DNA of 64,000 nucleotides from UBA12202 sp002691725 (GTDB lineage: Bacteria > Pseudomonadota > Alphaproteobacteria > Puniceispirillales > UBA1172): the NCBI GenBank assembly GCA_965660675.1, contig CBFIAU010000001.1, positions 62,001 through 126,000 of the forward strand, written 5' to 3'. The stretch's first letter is position 1, and every line of letters begins with the position of its first letter. Position numbers and translations under genes: made by a program. The notes beneath the pieces are model-generated. The model saw only the letters and a program-made list of their open reading frames with translations. It searched no databases and had not been told where the DNA came from. Shown in pieces: positions 26,386 through 34,835 of this stretch.

Positions 26386-26999
26386 CAGTGGGTTACTAAA
26401 AATCTTTCATCTTATTCATCATTTTCTCCGTATTTTTATAAGAACCAAATGAAAATCTTAACCTTTCAGAGCAGATCATTTATCTGCCCCGCCAGAGGGT
26501 CACTCTGCCTCAAACTCTGTGTCCAAAAAACCATCTATAATGACTAATATTGGGACGACTAATGCTGGGATTACTAATACTGGGACAACTAATGCTAGGA
26601 TTACTAATACTGGGATTATTAATACTGGGACGACCAACGCTGGCTTATATGATGGGGTTTGCCCTGATAAATGCTTTGCCAACAATAAAAGCTTTGCCAG
26701 CATCTTGCGCTATATCGGCAATTTTATCGAGGACCTTTCCCCATACAGCATCACTCATTTAATTGTGACAGGTGATTTTTCTTCACCCGTTAGACGTCAA
26801 CTGATACTGATATCCCCTATAAAAATAGCATATCTTATTAAGATCATCAGGTAAAGATATCTGCTCCTGCTATAACCCCATAATTATATCGCGGAATCGT
26901 AATTTTATGTCAAAAAATGCAGTATCATCTAGGCAATAGGGGATAAGATGATGTATGCAATTGCCCTACACACATCAGCACAGTATTGAAATCTGACAT
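26386..26999. other. Intergenic region of about 610 bp between divergent glyA and a DMT transporter gene
   Basis: Apart from the 15-bp minisatellite at 26543-26647, nothing gene-like was found. Reading frames are open through the repeat on both strands only because the unit is 15 bp and lacks stops. The flanking parts of those frames have random composition. Promoters for both divergent genes must lie here, but no convincing -35/-10 pair could be picked. Confidence 0.55.
26543..26647. repeat. 15-bp minisatellite, about seven copies
   Basis: The consensus unit is ACTAATRCTGGGAYN, starting at 26543, 26558, 26573, 26588, 26603, 26618 and a decayed copy at 26633. The copies differ at two to four sites. 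If read on the plus strand they give TNTGT/TNAGI-like pentapeptides, and on the minus strand Val/Leu/Pro-rich ones. Confidence 0.92.
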
Positions 27000-27947
27000 A
27001 TGACAACACTTCTCGATGACCATCATCACCAGCATGGTAAAGCCGTTTTTTTTATGGTTATTGCGATGATGTTATTACCCGGGCTTGATGCCTTTGCTAA
27101 ATTGCTTAGCAAAGATATGTCAGCTGGCCAGATTGTCTTTTATCGGTTTTTGTTTCAGGCCAGTATTATGCTTCCTGTCGTTCTCTATCGTAAAGAGCTG
27201 ATGTTATCGTTACGCATCAGGCCGCTGATACAATTCATGCGCGGGGTTTTAATCGCCCTGGCCACATTATTTTTCTTCTCAGCTCTGAAATATATGCCAA
27301 TGGCAGAAAGCATATCCATTTTCTTTGTTGAGCCTATGATTTTAACGATATTATCGTCTCTATTATTAGGTGAAGTCATCCGCTATCGCCGCATCATTGC
27401 CATTATAATTGGGTTTATCGGGGCGATTATTATCATCCGCCCCAGTTTTGAGATATTTGGCTGGTCAGCGATCTGGCCGCTTTGTGCCGCGGTTTGTTTT
27501 GCTCTATATGTGGTTTTGACGCGCCAGATCAGCGGTCTGGTTGGCGTCTATCCCATGCAATTCACCGCTGGGCTGATGGCCGCTATCGTCATGGCAATCG
27601 CCTTATCCGCAGGCTATCAATTTGACATTGACGTTTTAATGCCATCTTTGCCAGGTGTAGAAACCCTGTGGATGGTTATTGGGCTTGGGATTTTTGCCAC
27701 TATTGGCCATATCTTCCTTGTTAATGCTGTTCGCCATGCCAATGCCAGCTTGCTGGCGCCACTTCAATATCTGGAAATTATTGGCGCAACTATCTTAGGC
27801 TATTTCATCTTTTCTGATCTCCCTGATCAGCAAACGCTGATTGGCATCATCATTATTATTGGGTCAGGAATGTATCTCATGCATCGTGAGCGCATCTCGC
27901 GTCAGCGTGAGCAAAATGAGCCGCAAAACACATCATCATCCCAGTAG
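27000..27947 (+). CDS. EamA/DMT-family membrane transporter
   Basis: This 315-residue protein starts with a His-rich cytoplasmic tail (DDHHHQHGK), followed by ten membrane segments in two EamA repeats. The first repeat holds FYRFLFQASIMLPVV and MPMAESISIFFVEPMIL cut in the family pattern, and the second ends NASLLAPLQYLEIIGATILGY. This type (RhaT/YdcZ-like, close to S-adenosylmethionine-uptake or guanidine-type DMT proteins) cannot be given a substrate. The His-rich tail might bind metal, but that is speculative. Confidence 0.83.
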   Translation: MTTLLDDHHHQHGKAVFFMVIAMMLLPGLDAFAKLLSKDMSAGQIVFYRFLFQASIMLPVVLYRKELMLSLRIRPLIQFMRGVLIALATLFFFSALKYMPMAESISIFFVEPMILTILSSLLLGEVIRYRRIIAIIIGFIGAIIIIRPSFEIFGWSAIWPLCAAVCFALYVVLTRQISGLVGVYPMQFTAGLMAAIVMAIALSAGYQFDIDVLMPSLPGVETLWMVIGLGIFATIGHIFLVNAVRHANASLLAPLQYLEIIGATILGYFIFSDLPDQQTLIGIIIIIGSGMYLMHRERISRQREQNEPQNTSSSQ

Positions 27948-27982
27948 CCCATATGAGAAAAATAGCGTAACGATTTCCATGC

Positions 27983-28005
27983 TTCTTTCTGTGATTCTTT
28001 CTGTG
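27983..28005. repeat. Two direct copies of an 11-bp unit, 12-bp period
   Basis: TTCTTTCTGTG occurs at 27983-27993 and again at 27995-28005, just after the DMT gene. Confidence 0.7.
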
Positions 28006-28095
28006 GTAAGGCTTTATTTTGACAAAAAATTACCTAAATAAATAACAGGCAAGAGATTATGCCCTATTCTAAGTGGCATATAAAAGGAGAGACTC

Positions 28096-28575
28096 ATGAT
28101 CAAAGGGCTACATCACAAAGCTTATCGGTGCAGAAACAGCGAAGAAACGAGACAGTTTTATGAAGACTTTCTGGGGCTTTCGCTTGCTGGTGCATTAGAA
28201 ATCGAAGAAACGAAAACCGGACGTAATACCAAGGTTCTGCATAGTTTCTACCGCATGGATGATGGCTCATTCATCGCATTTTTTGAAGCACCAGATCGGC
28301 CATTCACGTTCACAGATCACCATGATTACGATCTTCATCTGGCTTTAGAAGTTACCCCTGACGATTTGCAGCATATGTTCGAGAAAGGCAAACAAGCAGG
28401 CATAGACACACGCGGTATTTCAGATCATGGCTTTATTGATTCGATTTATTTCAGAGACCCGAACGGATATGTGGTCGAATTAACCGCCAAAAAACCAGGG
28501 CATGATGATCATTTGCATCCAAATAACATTAAAGCCAAAGACATTCTTGCAAACTGGACGTCCCAAAATCACTGA
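28096..28575 (+). CDS. VOC (glyoxalase/dioxygenase) family protein
   Basis: This 159-residue protein has two beta-alpha-beta-beta-beta modules. The first begins IKGLHHKAYRC and ends at about residue 70; the second begins DLHLALEV and ends GYVVELTAKKPG. The likely metal ligands are His6 or His7, His in DLHL and Glu in VVEL, the arrangement of vicinal-oxygen-chelate enzymes. The reaction cannot be named. A good AAGGAGAG site precedes the ATG. A probable terminator follows. Confidence 0.82.
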   Translation: MIKGLHHKAYRCRNSEETRQFYEDFLGLSLAGALEIEETKTGRNTKVLHSFYRMDDGSFIAFFEAPDRPFTFTDHHDYDLHLALEVTPDDLQHMFEKGKQAGIDTRGISDHGFIDSIYFRDPNGYVVELTAKKPGHDDHLHPNNIKAKDILANWTSQNH

Positions 28576-28609
28576 ACTGCAATAAAAACCTACGCAAAAG
28601 ATCAGCCAT

Positions 28610-28652
28610 TAATACTTTAATTAATAATTTATTAAAAAAAGTATTATTTTTT
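28610..28652 (+). terminator. Probable terminator after the VOC gene
   Basis: A 9-bp inverted repeat (28610-28618 with 28638-28646) encloses an AT-rich loop and is followed by six T. The stem is A+T-rich, so its strength is uncertain. Confidence 0.5.
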
Positions 28653-28732
28653 GTTGATTTAAGTTATGTTAATTTTCATTATTATTAACTAACAAGTATT
28701 TTTATTGATAGCGGTAGAATTAGGGCTCTGAA

Positions 28733-29899
28733 ATGATTAGCAAAATGCGTTTCATCATTACTACTGTATCTTGCATGATGGCCACATCGGTATTTGCTGG
28801 CGGCCTTCCAATTGAAGATAACAGCACCTCACTGGAAAATACAAGCAACGCGATAACCTCAGCTGACGCTTCTTCAGATACGAATGATACGAGCTCACCT
28901 CTGAGCGCCGGGTCTTCATCTGTTAGTGATGTGCCTGAAACTAGCGCAACGTCTGAAGCCGCTGGCGCGAGTAACGATGATAATAACGAAGACGAAGATG
29001 GTTTTGACGCCATTGAAGACGATCCGCTAATCGTTGATGCCACCGCCATTATGGATGATGACGGTATGGGAGAGGTATCGGTTCAGTGGCAAATGCTGTC
29101 CAAGGACGGCGGCTGGATGAATTTGACAGGCGCGACCCAGCAATCTTTCACCCCTCGGCAAATCCATGTTAGTCATCGTTTGCGCGTGGTCATCACATAT
29201 GTTGATGGACAGGGTAATCTGGAAACTTTGATCAGCCCTAGTTCGAGCGAAGTGAAAAATGTCAATGACAAGCCAACTGGCGCCCCTATTCTGCTTGGAA
29301 ACCCGTTTGAAGAAGACGCTCTGGTTGTCGATACAAGCACCATTTCAGACGAAGATGGAATTGGCTCATATGAAGTCATCTGGCAAAGATCATCAACAAA
29401 AACGAATTGGCAAACATTTCCAAATGCAACCAGCGAAGTGCTGCGCCTAACGCAGTCGCATGTTGGGTTTTCCTACCGTTCGGTGATTACTTACATGGAT
29501 AATCAAGGCACGCGAGAGATCCTGATTTCCAACCCGTCGGAAACGGTTGCCAATGTTGACGACCCTGTTGAAGGCGAAGTCATTATTGTCGGTAAAGCCC
29601 TTGAAGGTTCGGCATTGTCGGTCACAACATCTGGCGTTTCTGATGAAGACGGAATTGCCAGCCTCTCAGTAAGCTGGGAAGCATCAAATGATGGCCGCAC
29701 GTGGCGAGCGATTGATGGCTCCAACTTTAACCAAATTGCGCTTAATCAGTCGCATGTTGGGCTTCAAATTAGGGCAAAGGCAAGCGTCGTTGATACCTTT
29801 GGTGTTGAGACGCTGATTTACAGCCAGCCAAGCAATACCGTCAAAAACGTTAATAATAAGCCGAGTGGTTCGATTAACGTTCGCCGCGTTGGCAGCTAA
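28733..29899 (+). CDS. Secreted protein with three Ig-like repeats
   Basis: A signal peptide (MISKMRFIITTVSCMMATS, cleavage after VFA) is followed by a Ser/Thr/Asp-rich linker, about 28-95. Three repeats of about 95 residues follow at about 84-178, 179-275 and 276-372. Each has DEDGIG or DDDGMG, a V.WQ-type Trp, a second W, SHVG or an equivalent, a Y.D..G strand, and ends with V.NV(N/D). Such units occur in large bacterial surface and calcium-binding adhesins. No sortase, autotransporter or lipid signal is seen. The last 15 residues (NKPSGSINVRR...) look like the first strand of a fourth repeat, so the array may be cut short. A terminator follows. Confidence 0.78.
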   Translation: MISKMRFIITTVSCMMATSVFAGGLPIEDNSTSLENTSNAITSADASSDTNDTSSPLSAGSSSVSDVPETSATSEAAGASNDDNNEDEDGFDAIEDDPLIVDATAIMDDDGMGEVSVQWQMLSKDGGWMNLTGATQQSFTPRQIHVSHRLRVVITYVDGQGNLETLISPSSSEVKNVNDKPTGAPILLGNPFEEDALVVDTSTISDEDGIGSYEVIWQRSSTKTNWQTFPNATSEVLRLTQSHVGFSYRSVITYMDNQGTREILISNPSETVANVDDPVEGEVIIVGKALEGSALSVTTSGVSDEDGIASLSVSWEASNDGRTWRAIDGSNFNQIALNQSHVGLQIRAKASVVDTFGVETLIYSQPSNTVKNVNNKPSGSINVRRVGS

Positions 29900-29923
29900 T
29901 TTAGCGCAATCATATTAGAAATT

Positions 29924-29949
29924 AAAACAGCCGCTTCTGGCTGTTTTTT
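29924..29949 (+). terminator. Intrinsic terminator after the Ig-repeat gene
   Basis: A 9-bp stem (29924-29932 with 29939-29947) with a 6-nt loop runs into a T tract, 25 bp after the stop codon. Confidence 0.85.
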
Positions 29950-30189
29950 ATTTATTTCATGTTTTTTTGCGAATCGGCTCATATTTGCATTGACACCGAT
30001 TCGCATTTCATGTGTAGTTTTTTTCAGTATGTTGTATCCAGAGCAAACCATTTCACCATATCTGGTAGGCATCAAAGTTGGTGCTAGAGCAAATACGTCA
30101 CACTATTTTCACGATAATTTCACGTCATGCCTTGCATATACGGCGTCGGCAGATCATCAAATATTCATTCGCATCAGAGGAGAATATCA

Positions 30190-30489
30190 ATGAGCCATAT
30201 CATTGAACCCCTTCGGGAAGACGGTAAAGTCATTCCTTTTCGCCATCCTAACAACGATGACCATCTTACCAAGACAAGCACGATAGCCGCCCTTGTCGCC
30301 GTCACAATCATGCATGACAATTCCATTTCCGCCGAAGATAAATTACTCGAAATCATTGAAAAAAGTGGCGAAGCAGAAGTCTTAAATAACGAAGATGCGT
30401 TTTCTGAACTCGGTTTATGTCATACTGATGAGCCGGTCGACCATTTAACGCCCGTGAATGATAATTCTCATCCAGTGCATCTCATCTAG
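30190..30489 (+). CDS. Small acidic protein of unknown function
   Basis: The ATG at 30190 has AGGAG 8 nt upstream, which supports this start over an upstream frame start at 30127. The protein has 99 residues and is acidic. Its middle part, STIAALVAVTIMHDNSISA followed by DKLLEIIEKSGEAEVL, probably forms helices. The C-terminus is rich in Asp, His and Pro. There is no signal peptide and no domain that I recognise. It is a single-gene unit with a strong terminator behind it, which suggests real, separate expression. Confidence 0.6.
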   Translation: MSHIIEPLREDGKVIPFRHPNNDDHLTKTSTIAALVAVTIMHDNSISAEDKLLEIIEKSGEAEVLNNEDAFSELGLCHTDEPVDHLTPVNDNSHPVHLI

Positions 30490-30512
30490 CCTCATTATAT
30501 GCACTTGATATT

Positions 30513-30545
30513 AACCGGTCTGCTTGTCAGGCCGGTTTTTTTTTT
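30513..30545 (+). terminator. Intrinsic terminator after the small acidic protein
   Basis: A 10-bp stem (30513-30522 with 30528-30537) has a 5-nt loop and leads into a run of ten T (30536-30545), directly followed by eight G. The T10-G8 block is an obvious spot for length errors or slippage. Confidence 0.9.
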
Positions 30546-30670
30546 GGGGGGGGTCTCATTTCTGTTTTTCATCTGAATTTACCGCGCTGGTATTTGCGTT
30601 ATTTATCTCGCTTATGCTATAATCAAACTGTCTTTTTTGAAGGAGTTTTATGGGAAAAGAGTAATAGGAT

Positions 30671-31666
30671 ATGGTTTTATTTCAGGTTGATACTCTTCCC
30701 TTTACTGGTTTTTTGATCATCATAGTCATTCTGGTCCTGGTTATCGTCTTTCTGTTTATAAATATATTTCGGAGAACCAGAGAAACCCAAACATTACATG
30801 AACAAATCATTGCCACCAATAGAGGGCTAGAAATGGTTGTTGATGTGCGTACAAAAAAGCTTCGGCAAGCGAGCAAAGCCATATCTGAATCCATTGATTA
30901 TGCTAGCCTGCTTCAGCGCAATCTGCTGCCAACACTGCATCTGCTCGATGAGCAAATTGGTGAAGTTGCTGTTATTTGGCAGCCAAAAGACGTCGTCGGT
31001 GGTGATTACTACTGGTCTGGACAGATTGGCACCAAACAGGTTTTGGTTGCTATGGATTGCACTGGTCATGGTGTTTCCGGGGCATTAATGACCATGATTG
31101 CCCATTCCGCGCTTGAACAAATCCAATCACATCAAGATGCACTTGTTAATAAGGGAAAACCTGAACCAATCGCAACCCGTATATTACATTTGCTTCATGA
31201 CTCGGTTTATCGGCTGCTTCATCAAAGCAAATTTAACCATAAGCTAAATGGCATTGATGCAGGAGTTATTGTTATGGCTGATGATCGCCAAGAGCTAGAG
31301 TTTGCTGGTGCGCATATGGATATGTTTAGTATTTCTCCTGATGGATTAGCGCAACGCCATAAGGGCGATAAATTCTCTTTGGGCTATGGCAGCACCGTGC
31401 TTCCATCTTTACAAAATCACAAATTTGATATTGATCCGGGTCATATTTTTGCCTTAACAACTGATGGCTTACTATCACAGCCAGGCAGCGAAAAAGCGAT
31501 AGGGTTTGGTTATCAGCGTTTTGTCAATACGTTAAATCAAACAAAAGCAACTTCTCCTGCCAGCATAGCCAAATGTATCATGCGTCAATTAGGGGAATGG
31601 CAAGGTCCGGAAACCCGCCGCGATGATGTTTTGCTGATCATGTTTCAACCCAGACCATATTCATAA
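30671..31666 (+). CDS. SiaA-like PP2C/SpoIIE-family protein serine phosphatase
   Basis: This 331-residue protein has one N-terminal membrane helix (about 8-35), then a coiled-coil linker (about 40-85), then a PP2C-like SpoIIE domain. Metal-site motifs are DVVGGDYYW, AMDCTGHGVSGALMTM and DGLLSQPG, and the end RRDDVLLIMF is typical. In Pseudomonas, SiaA dephosphorylates SiaC and SiaB phosphorylates it. Genes for SiaC- and SiaB-like proteins converge on this one, which supports the call. The large sensor region of classic SiaA is missing here, and no siaD cyclase is in the window. Confidence 0.8.
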   Translation: MVLFQVDTLPFTGFLIIIVILVLVIVFLFINIFRRTRETQTLHEQIIATNRGLEMVVDVRTKKLRQASKAISESIDYASLLQRNLLPTLHLLDEQIGEVAVIWQPKDVVGGDYYWSGQIGTKQVLVAMDCTGHGVSGALMTMIAHSALEQIQSHQDALVNKGKPEPIATRILHLLHDSVYRLLHQSKFNHKLNGIDAGVIVMADDRQELEFAGAHMDMFSISPDGLAQRHKGDKFSLGYGSTVLPSLQNHKFDIDPGHIFALTTDGLLSQPGSEKAIGFGYQRFVNTLNQTKATSPASIAKCIMRQLGEWQGPETRRDDVLLIMFQPRPYS

Positions 31667-31706
31667 CCGCCTTATGATAGCTAACGCGACCTGATCATAT
31701 GCTGGC

Positions 31707-32114
31707 TTAGGTATCATCCCTTTCGATAATCCTGATATGAAATGGCAATGTAGTGACCTCTTCGGCAATATCCTCAGCAAACTCTTGCATAATGTCATCA
31801 TCCGAAAGACAGCGCCATTCTACATGGATTTCATGCCCTTTATTGACTTGCGCCTCAAGCCTGTTTACCACTTCCAAAAGCTGACGGGCTGAGCTGGAAT
31901 TGAAGTAACTTAAATTAAAGGTGCAGCGCAACTTGCATCGCGGTTGACTAAAATAGTGATCCAATGCTTCAAATACGGGATCATAAAAGCGGTTAACATC
32001 TTCGGGATAAGACTCCCCTTCAATTAAAAGAGTTTGGGTATCAGGATTTAGCTCAATACGGGGTGTTCTTAATGTTGCTTCACGAATAAAAAAATCTGTC
32101 ATAACAATTCTCAC
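31707..32114 (-). CDS. siaC: SiaC-like regulatory phosphoprotein (DUF1987)
   Basis: This protein of about 130 residues matches SiaC/DUF1987: FFIREATLRTPRIELNPDT near the start, LIEGESYPEDVNRFYDPVF, and the core CTFNLSYFNSSSARQLLEV. In the Pseudomonas protein the phosphorylated Thr lies in the equivalent segment. Here that position reads Ser (YFNSSS), which a kinase could still modify. The start overlaps the siaB stop by 1 bp, so the genes are coupled. The translation starts at either the ATG at 32114 or a Met 3 codons later. Confidence 0.84.
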   Translation of the reverse strand: MRIVMTDFFIREATLRTPRIELNPDTQTLLIEGESYPEDVNRFYDPVFEALDHYFSQPRCKLRCTFNLSYFNSSSARQLLEVVNRLEAQVNKGHEIHVEWRCLSDDDIMQEFAEDIAEEVTTLPFHIRIIERDDT

Positions 32115-32677
32115 TAATATACTGTTATCATGATTGTGAAATACATTGCTCCGTTTTCAGTAGGGTTGAACTGGTATTGAGGTGGTGATGAAGATCGCCG
32201 CATCATTTGTATCAAGCCAAGATTAGCCCCTTTACTTGAGGCATCTAAGGGTTGACGAATGGTTTTCTTGAATAGTTGGCGTAATTCATCTGGCGTTAAG
32301 GCTGACAACATATCGAGCCGCTGGCGTAACAACTCCGCCAGCTGGTGGTTGATATAATTGCCGCAGACAATGCTAATTCAATCATTTTCATGGCTAATGC
32401 CTAGTATCCCATGGGTAGGATTGTTGCCATTAAAATCTGACTGATGAACCTCTTCACTGCTATGCCTGATCATATTCTGCATCATTTCAACATAAAGCGA
32501 AAACGCCTGAAGTTGTTGCTTTTGGGGGAGCGGTATGCCGCGCATATATTGGCGTAATTTGTGACCATATAGATCTAGAACATCTTCAGACAACACGCCT
32601 TCATAACTCAGAAAATAACTCTGAGCTGTTGTCGGGATATTCATCGCTTTTAGGTATTCTAAATCTGCTACCCGCAT
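32114..32677 (-). pseudogene. siaB: SiaB-like protein kinase gene with one in-frame TGA
   Basis: The frame from the ATG at 32677 (or TTG at 32689) runs to TGA at 32378-32380, then continues in the same frame with ISIVCGNYINHQLAELL to the stop at 32114. Both halves match the SiaB/DUF6272 family. The first has LQAFSLYVEMMQNMIRHSS; the second has LTPDELRQLFKKTIRQPL and GANLGLIQMMRRS. The total of 186 residues is normal. The family residue at the TGA seems to be near a Trp/Lys-type position in HEND-x-ISIVCGN. Possible causes are a recent nonsense mutation, a sequencing error (TGG to TGA) or read-through. Many neighbouring genes stop normally at TGA, so a changed genetic code is not supported. Confidence 0.8.
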
Positions 32678-32926
32678 AATACCATCCAACTCAAAACTAC
32701 TTTGGGTAAGGACAAATATAATAGTTACCTTGCTCCTTAAGAATCAGTTTGGCAAGTCTTTTAGATAGTTTGGCAGCCAGAGCAGATGTAATATTGCCTT
32801 CATATTGGCTACAAATTGGCTGGATATGGTCTATTCGTGTAACAAAAACGTAGTATTAAACCGCCTTGTCACCCTATGCGTAAACAAGGTATGATAAAAT
32901 GCTAGTAATTGACGGAATTCTTTTTG

Positions 32927-33760
32927 ATGCGCCTAACAGATACCCCACAAACTGTCCCTATTTTTTCTTTTGCCGATGGTGAACTAGGACCAATAGCCAG
33001 TCGAGTTATTCGCAGCCTTGAGCGTTTTACAGGTCAACCGCTCATAAGGAAGATTTATCTCGATTATATCAATGATGACCGGCCTGATAGTCTGTTTTGG
33101 CAAGATGCTGTTGATCGGCTCAATATTTCTGTCAATGTGAAATACGATGACGCGGCATATATTCCGCCATCAGGTCGGCTGCTTGTTATTGCCAATCATC
33201 CTTTTGGTGTTGTTGACGGGCTTGTGCTGTGCTCTGAATTATCCAAGATCAGATCAGATTATAAGATCATCACGCATGAAGTCTTGCGCCAGGCCCCTGC
33301 TGTTATGCATCAGATTTTGCCTATCAATTTTTCTGAAACCGCAGAAGCCCTGGCCACTAATATGCAAACCCGCCATGATGCCATGAAACAGTTGAAACAT
33401 AATGGCGCGCTTATTCTCTTTCCCTCTGGTGCTATCTCATTAGCGCCACGGATTATTGGTACGGCGCGTGATACGCAATGGAAAACTTTTGTTGCAAAAC
33501 TAGCGCAGATCGAGGATACGACTATTCTGCCTGTATTCTTTGACGGTCAAAATAGCATTAGCTATATGATGGCGCGGCGGCTCAGCCAGACGCTTGGCTA
33601 TTCGTTGATGTTTAGAGAAATTTGCCGGCTGATGGGGCAGCAGATCAATGTCACGATTAGAAAGCCAATCTCAAACAACGTCCTCCGGCAATTTAATAAC
33701 CGTAATGAGATGACAGAATATTTAAGAAATATTACTTATGGTCTGGATAGTAGCACTTAA
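32927..33760 (+). CDS. PlsC/OlsA-like acyltransferase-family protein
   Basis: This protein of about 277 residues has the acyltransferase box NHPFGVVDG (the HX4D motif is H-PFGV-VD) and the second block ALILFPSGAISLAP. It is of the hemolysin/OlsA-like branch that transfers acyl chains to lysolipids or lyso-ornithine lipid. It has no clear membrane segment. The ATG at 32927 follows GGA by about 10 nt; TTG at 32909 is an alternative that adds 6 residues. No olsB-type GNAT partner lies next to it, so the substrate is open. Confidence 0.8.
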   Translation: MRLTDTPQTVPIFSFADGELGPIASRVIRSLERFTGQPLIRKIYLDYINDDRPDSLFWQDAVDRLNISVNVKYDDAAYIPPSGRLLVIANHPFGVVDGLVLCSELSKIRSDYKIITHEVLRQAPAVMHQILPINFSETAEALATNMQTRHDAMKQLKHNGALILFPSGAISLAPRIIGTARDTQWKTFVAKLAQIEDTTILPVFFDGQNSISYMMARRLSQTLGYSLMFREICRLMGQQINVTIRKPISNNVLRQFNNRNEMTEYLRNITYGLDSST

Positions 33761-33770
33761 AACGCGATGA

Positions 33771-34490
33771 TTAGCCCCAATCCAGCCAAGTGTTATCTTG
33801 CGTGATTGCCGCCGCTAAATAAATCCAGAATACGCTGGGAAGCATGATAAAATATCCTGTCCCGCCTGCTGATGAAATATCGACACAAGTTATCTTTTTA
33901 CCCGATATCTGATCAATTCGGTTTGATGTTCCGATGGTTTTCCCCGCTTCCATCATGAGGCCATTTAATGGCCATTCCAGCCCTGTTGACGCCTTGAACT
34001 GATGCTGGGCAAGTGGCCATATAGAAAGCCTTTCACCTGCTGGCAAATCGCCTGTGAAATCAGCCGAACAATAGATCAGCGCATCATGACGGCCGATCAA
34101 GATAACGGGAACCTGGCTCTGCGCGATAGCATGGAGAGCCGCCAGCGAATGATCAAAGCGGCGGCCAAGGAAGCCAAAGCCCAGACATAGTGGTGCTGAC
34201 AGACAGGATAGTGTTTTTTCAAGGTCTGTGCTGTCTTGTTCAGCGATATGGATGAGCCGGTCAGGCGGAAATTGGGATTGATCCGTAATGGAGTCAAAAT
34301 CACCAATGATATAATCAGGCATAACGCCCATATCTACCGCCGTATTAGCGCCACTATCAGCAGCGATAAGCGGAAAATGATTGAGCAGAGCCGATATGTG
34401 CATGTCATCAACATGACTGCCGCCAAGGGCTATGACAGGCTTATCATAAGGTAGAATTCTGGATCGGTTGCTGTTTTTATCTGTCATCAT
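33771..34490 (-). CDS. thiN: Thiamine pyrophosphokinase family protein
   Basis: This 239-residue protein matches the TPK catalytic domain: LIAADSGANTAVDMGVMPD, then YIIGDFDSI, and the acidic EQDSTDLEKTL. The C-terminal beta part (TGLEWPLNG, GTSNRID) is the thiamine-binding domain. It turns thiamine into thiamine diphosphate with ATP. No TPP riboswitch was seen upstream. A set of short tandem duplications lies between it and tRNA-Ala. Confidence 0.9.
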   Translation of the reverse strand: MMTDKNSNRSRILPYDKPVIALGGSHVDDMHISALLNHFPLIAADSGANTAVDMGVMPDYIIGDFDSITDQSQFPPDRLIHIAEQDSTDLEKTLSCLSAPLCLGFGFLGRRFDHSLAALHAIAQSQVPVILIGRHDALIYCSADFTGDLPAGERLSIWPLAQHQFKASTGLEWPLNGLMMEAGKTIGTSNRIDQISGKKITCVDISSAGGTGYFIMLPSVFWIYLAAAITQDNTWLDWG

Positions 34491-34599
34491 ATGCTGCCTT
34501 CATCACCCAATCATGACGTCAATACCGCCTCTATTATAGGCAGGTACGCATGATGACAACAATAGCAGATGCGCCTTAAAGGCTGATATTGGTTTCCCG

Positions 34600-34635
34600 G
34601 ATTCTGTATGCGAGATTCTGTATGCGAAATTCTGG
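34600..34635. repeat. Direct tandem copies of a 14-bp unit
   Basis: GATTCTGTATGCGA occurs at 34600-34613 and 34614-34627, with a partial third copy after it. Confidence 0.88.
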
Positions 34636-34648
34636 CTTTAATTATTTT

Positions 34649-34678
34649 AGCGTAAAATATCTTGGCGTAAAATATGTT
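34649..34678. repeat. Direct tandem copies of a 15-bp unit
   Basis: Two 15-bp copies sharing GCGTAAAATAT lie at 34649-34663 and 34664-34678, just 13 bp after another tandem duplication. Confidence 0.85.
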
Positions 34679-34705
34679 TGGGAGAAAATGATTAATAAGA
34701 TGGGT

Positions 34706-34781
<76 letters not shown>

Positions 34782-34835
34782 TAACCCATTGTGCTTATAC
34801 CTACAATCAGAGTGTTGGTATTGGCAAGTAGTTTT

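Noticed and set aside
26543..26647. CRISPR-like array
   Set aside because: The copies are directly adjacent with no spacers, and no cas gene is present.
26500..26854. Reading frames on both strands through the 15-bp repeats (pentapeptide-like or Val/Leu-rich proteins)
   Set aside because: The frames stay open only because the repeat unit has 15 bp and no stops. Flanking residues look random and no ribosome-binding site was found.
32378..32380. TGA read as Trp (changed genetic code) or selenocysteine
   Set aside because: Many genes in the window end normally at TGA, so the code is standard. No SECIS-like hairpin or Cys homology supports selenocysteine.
32690..32857. Upstream extension of the siaB frame, open for about 55 codons
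   Set aside because: It has no ATG, GTG or TTG start, and SiaB already has its full family length without it.
34491..34705. TPP or other riboswitch before thiN
   Set aside because: Only two tandem duplications are seen and no TPP core sequence.
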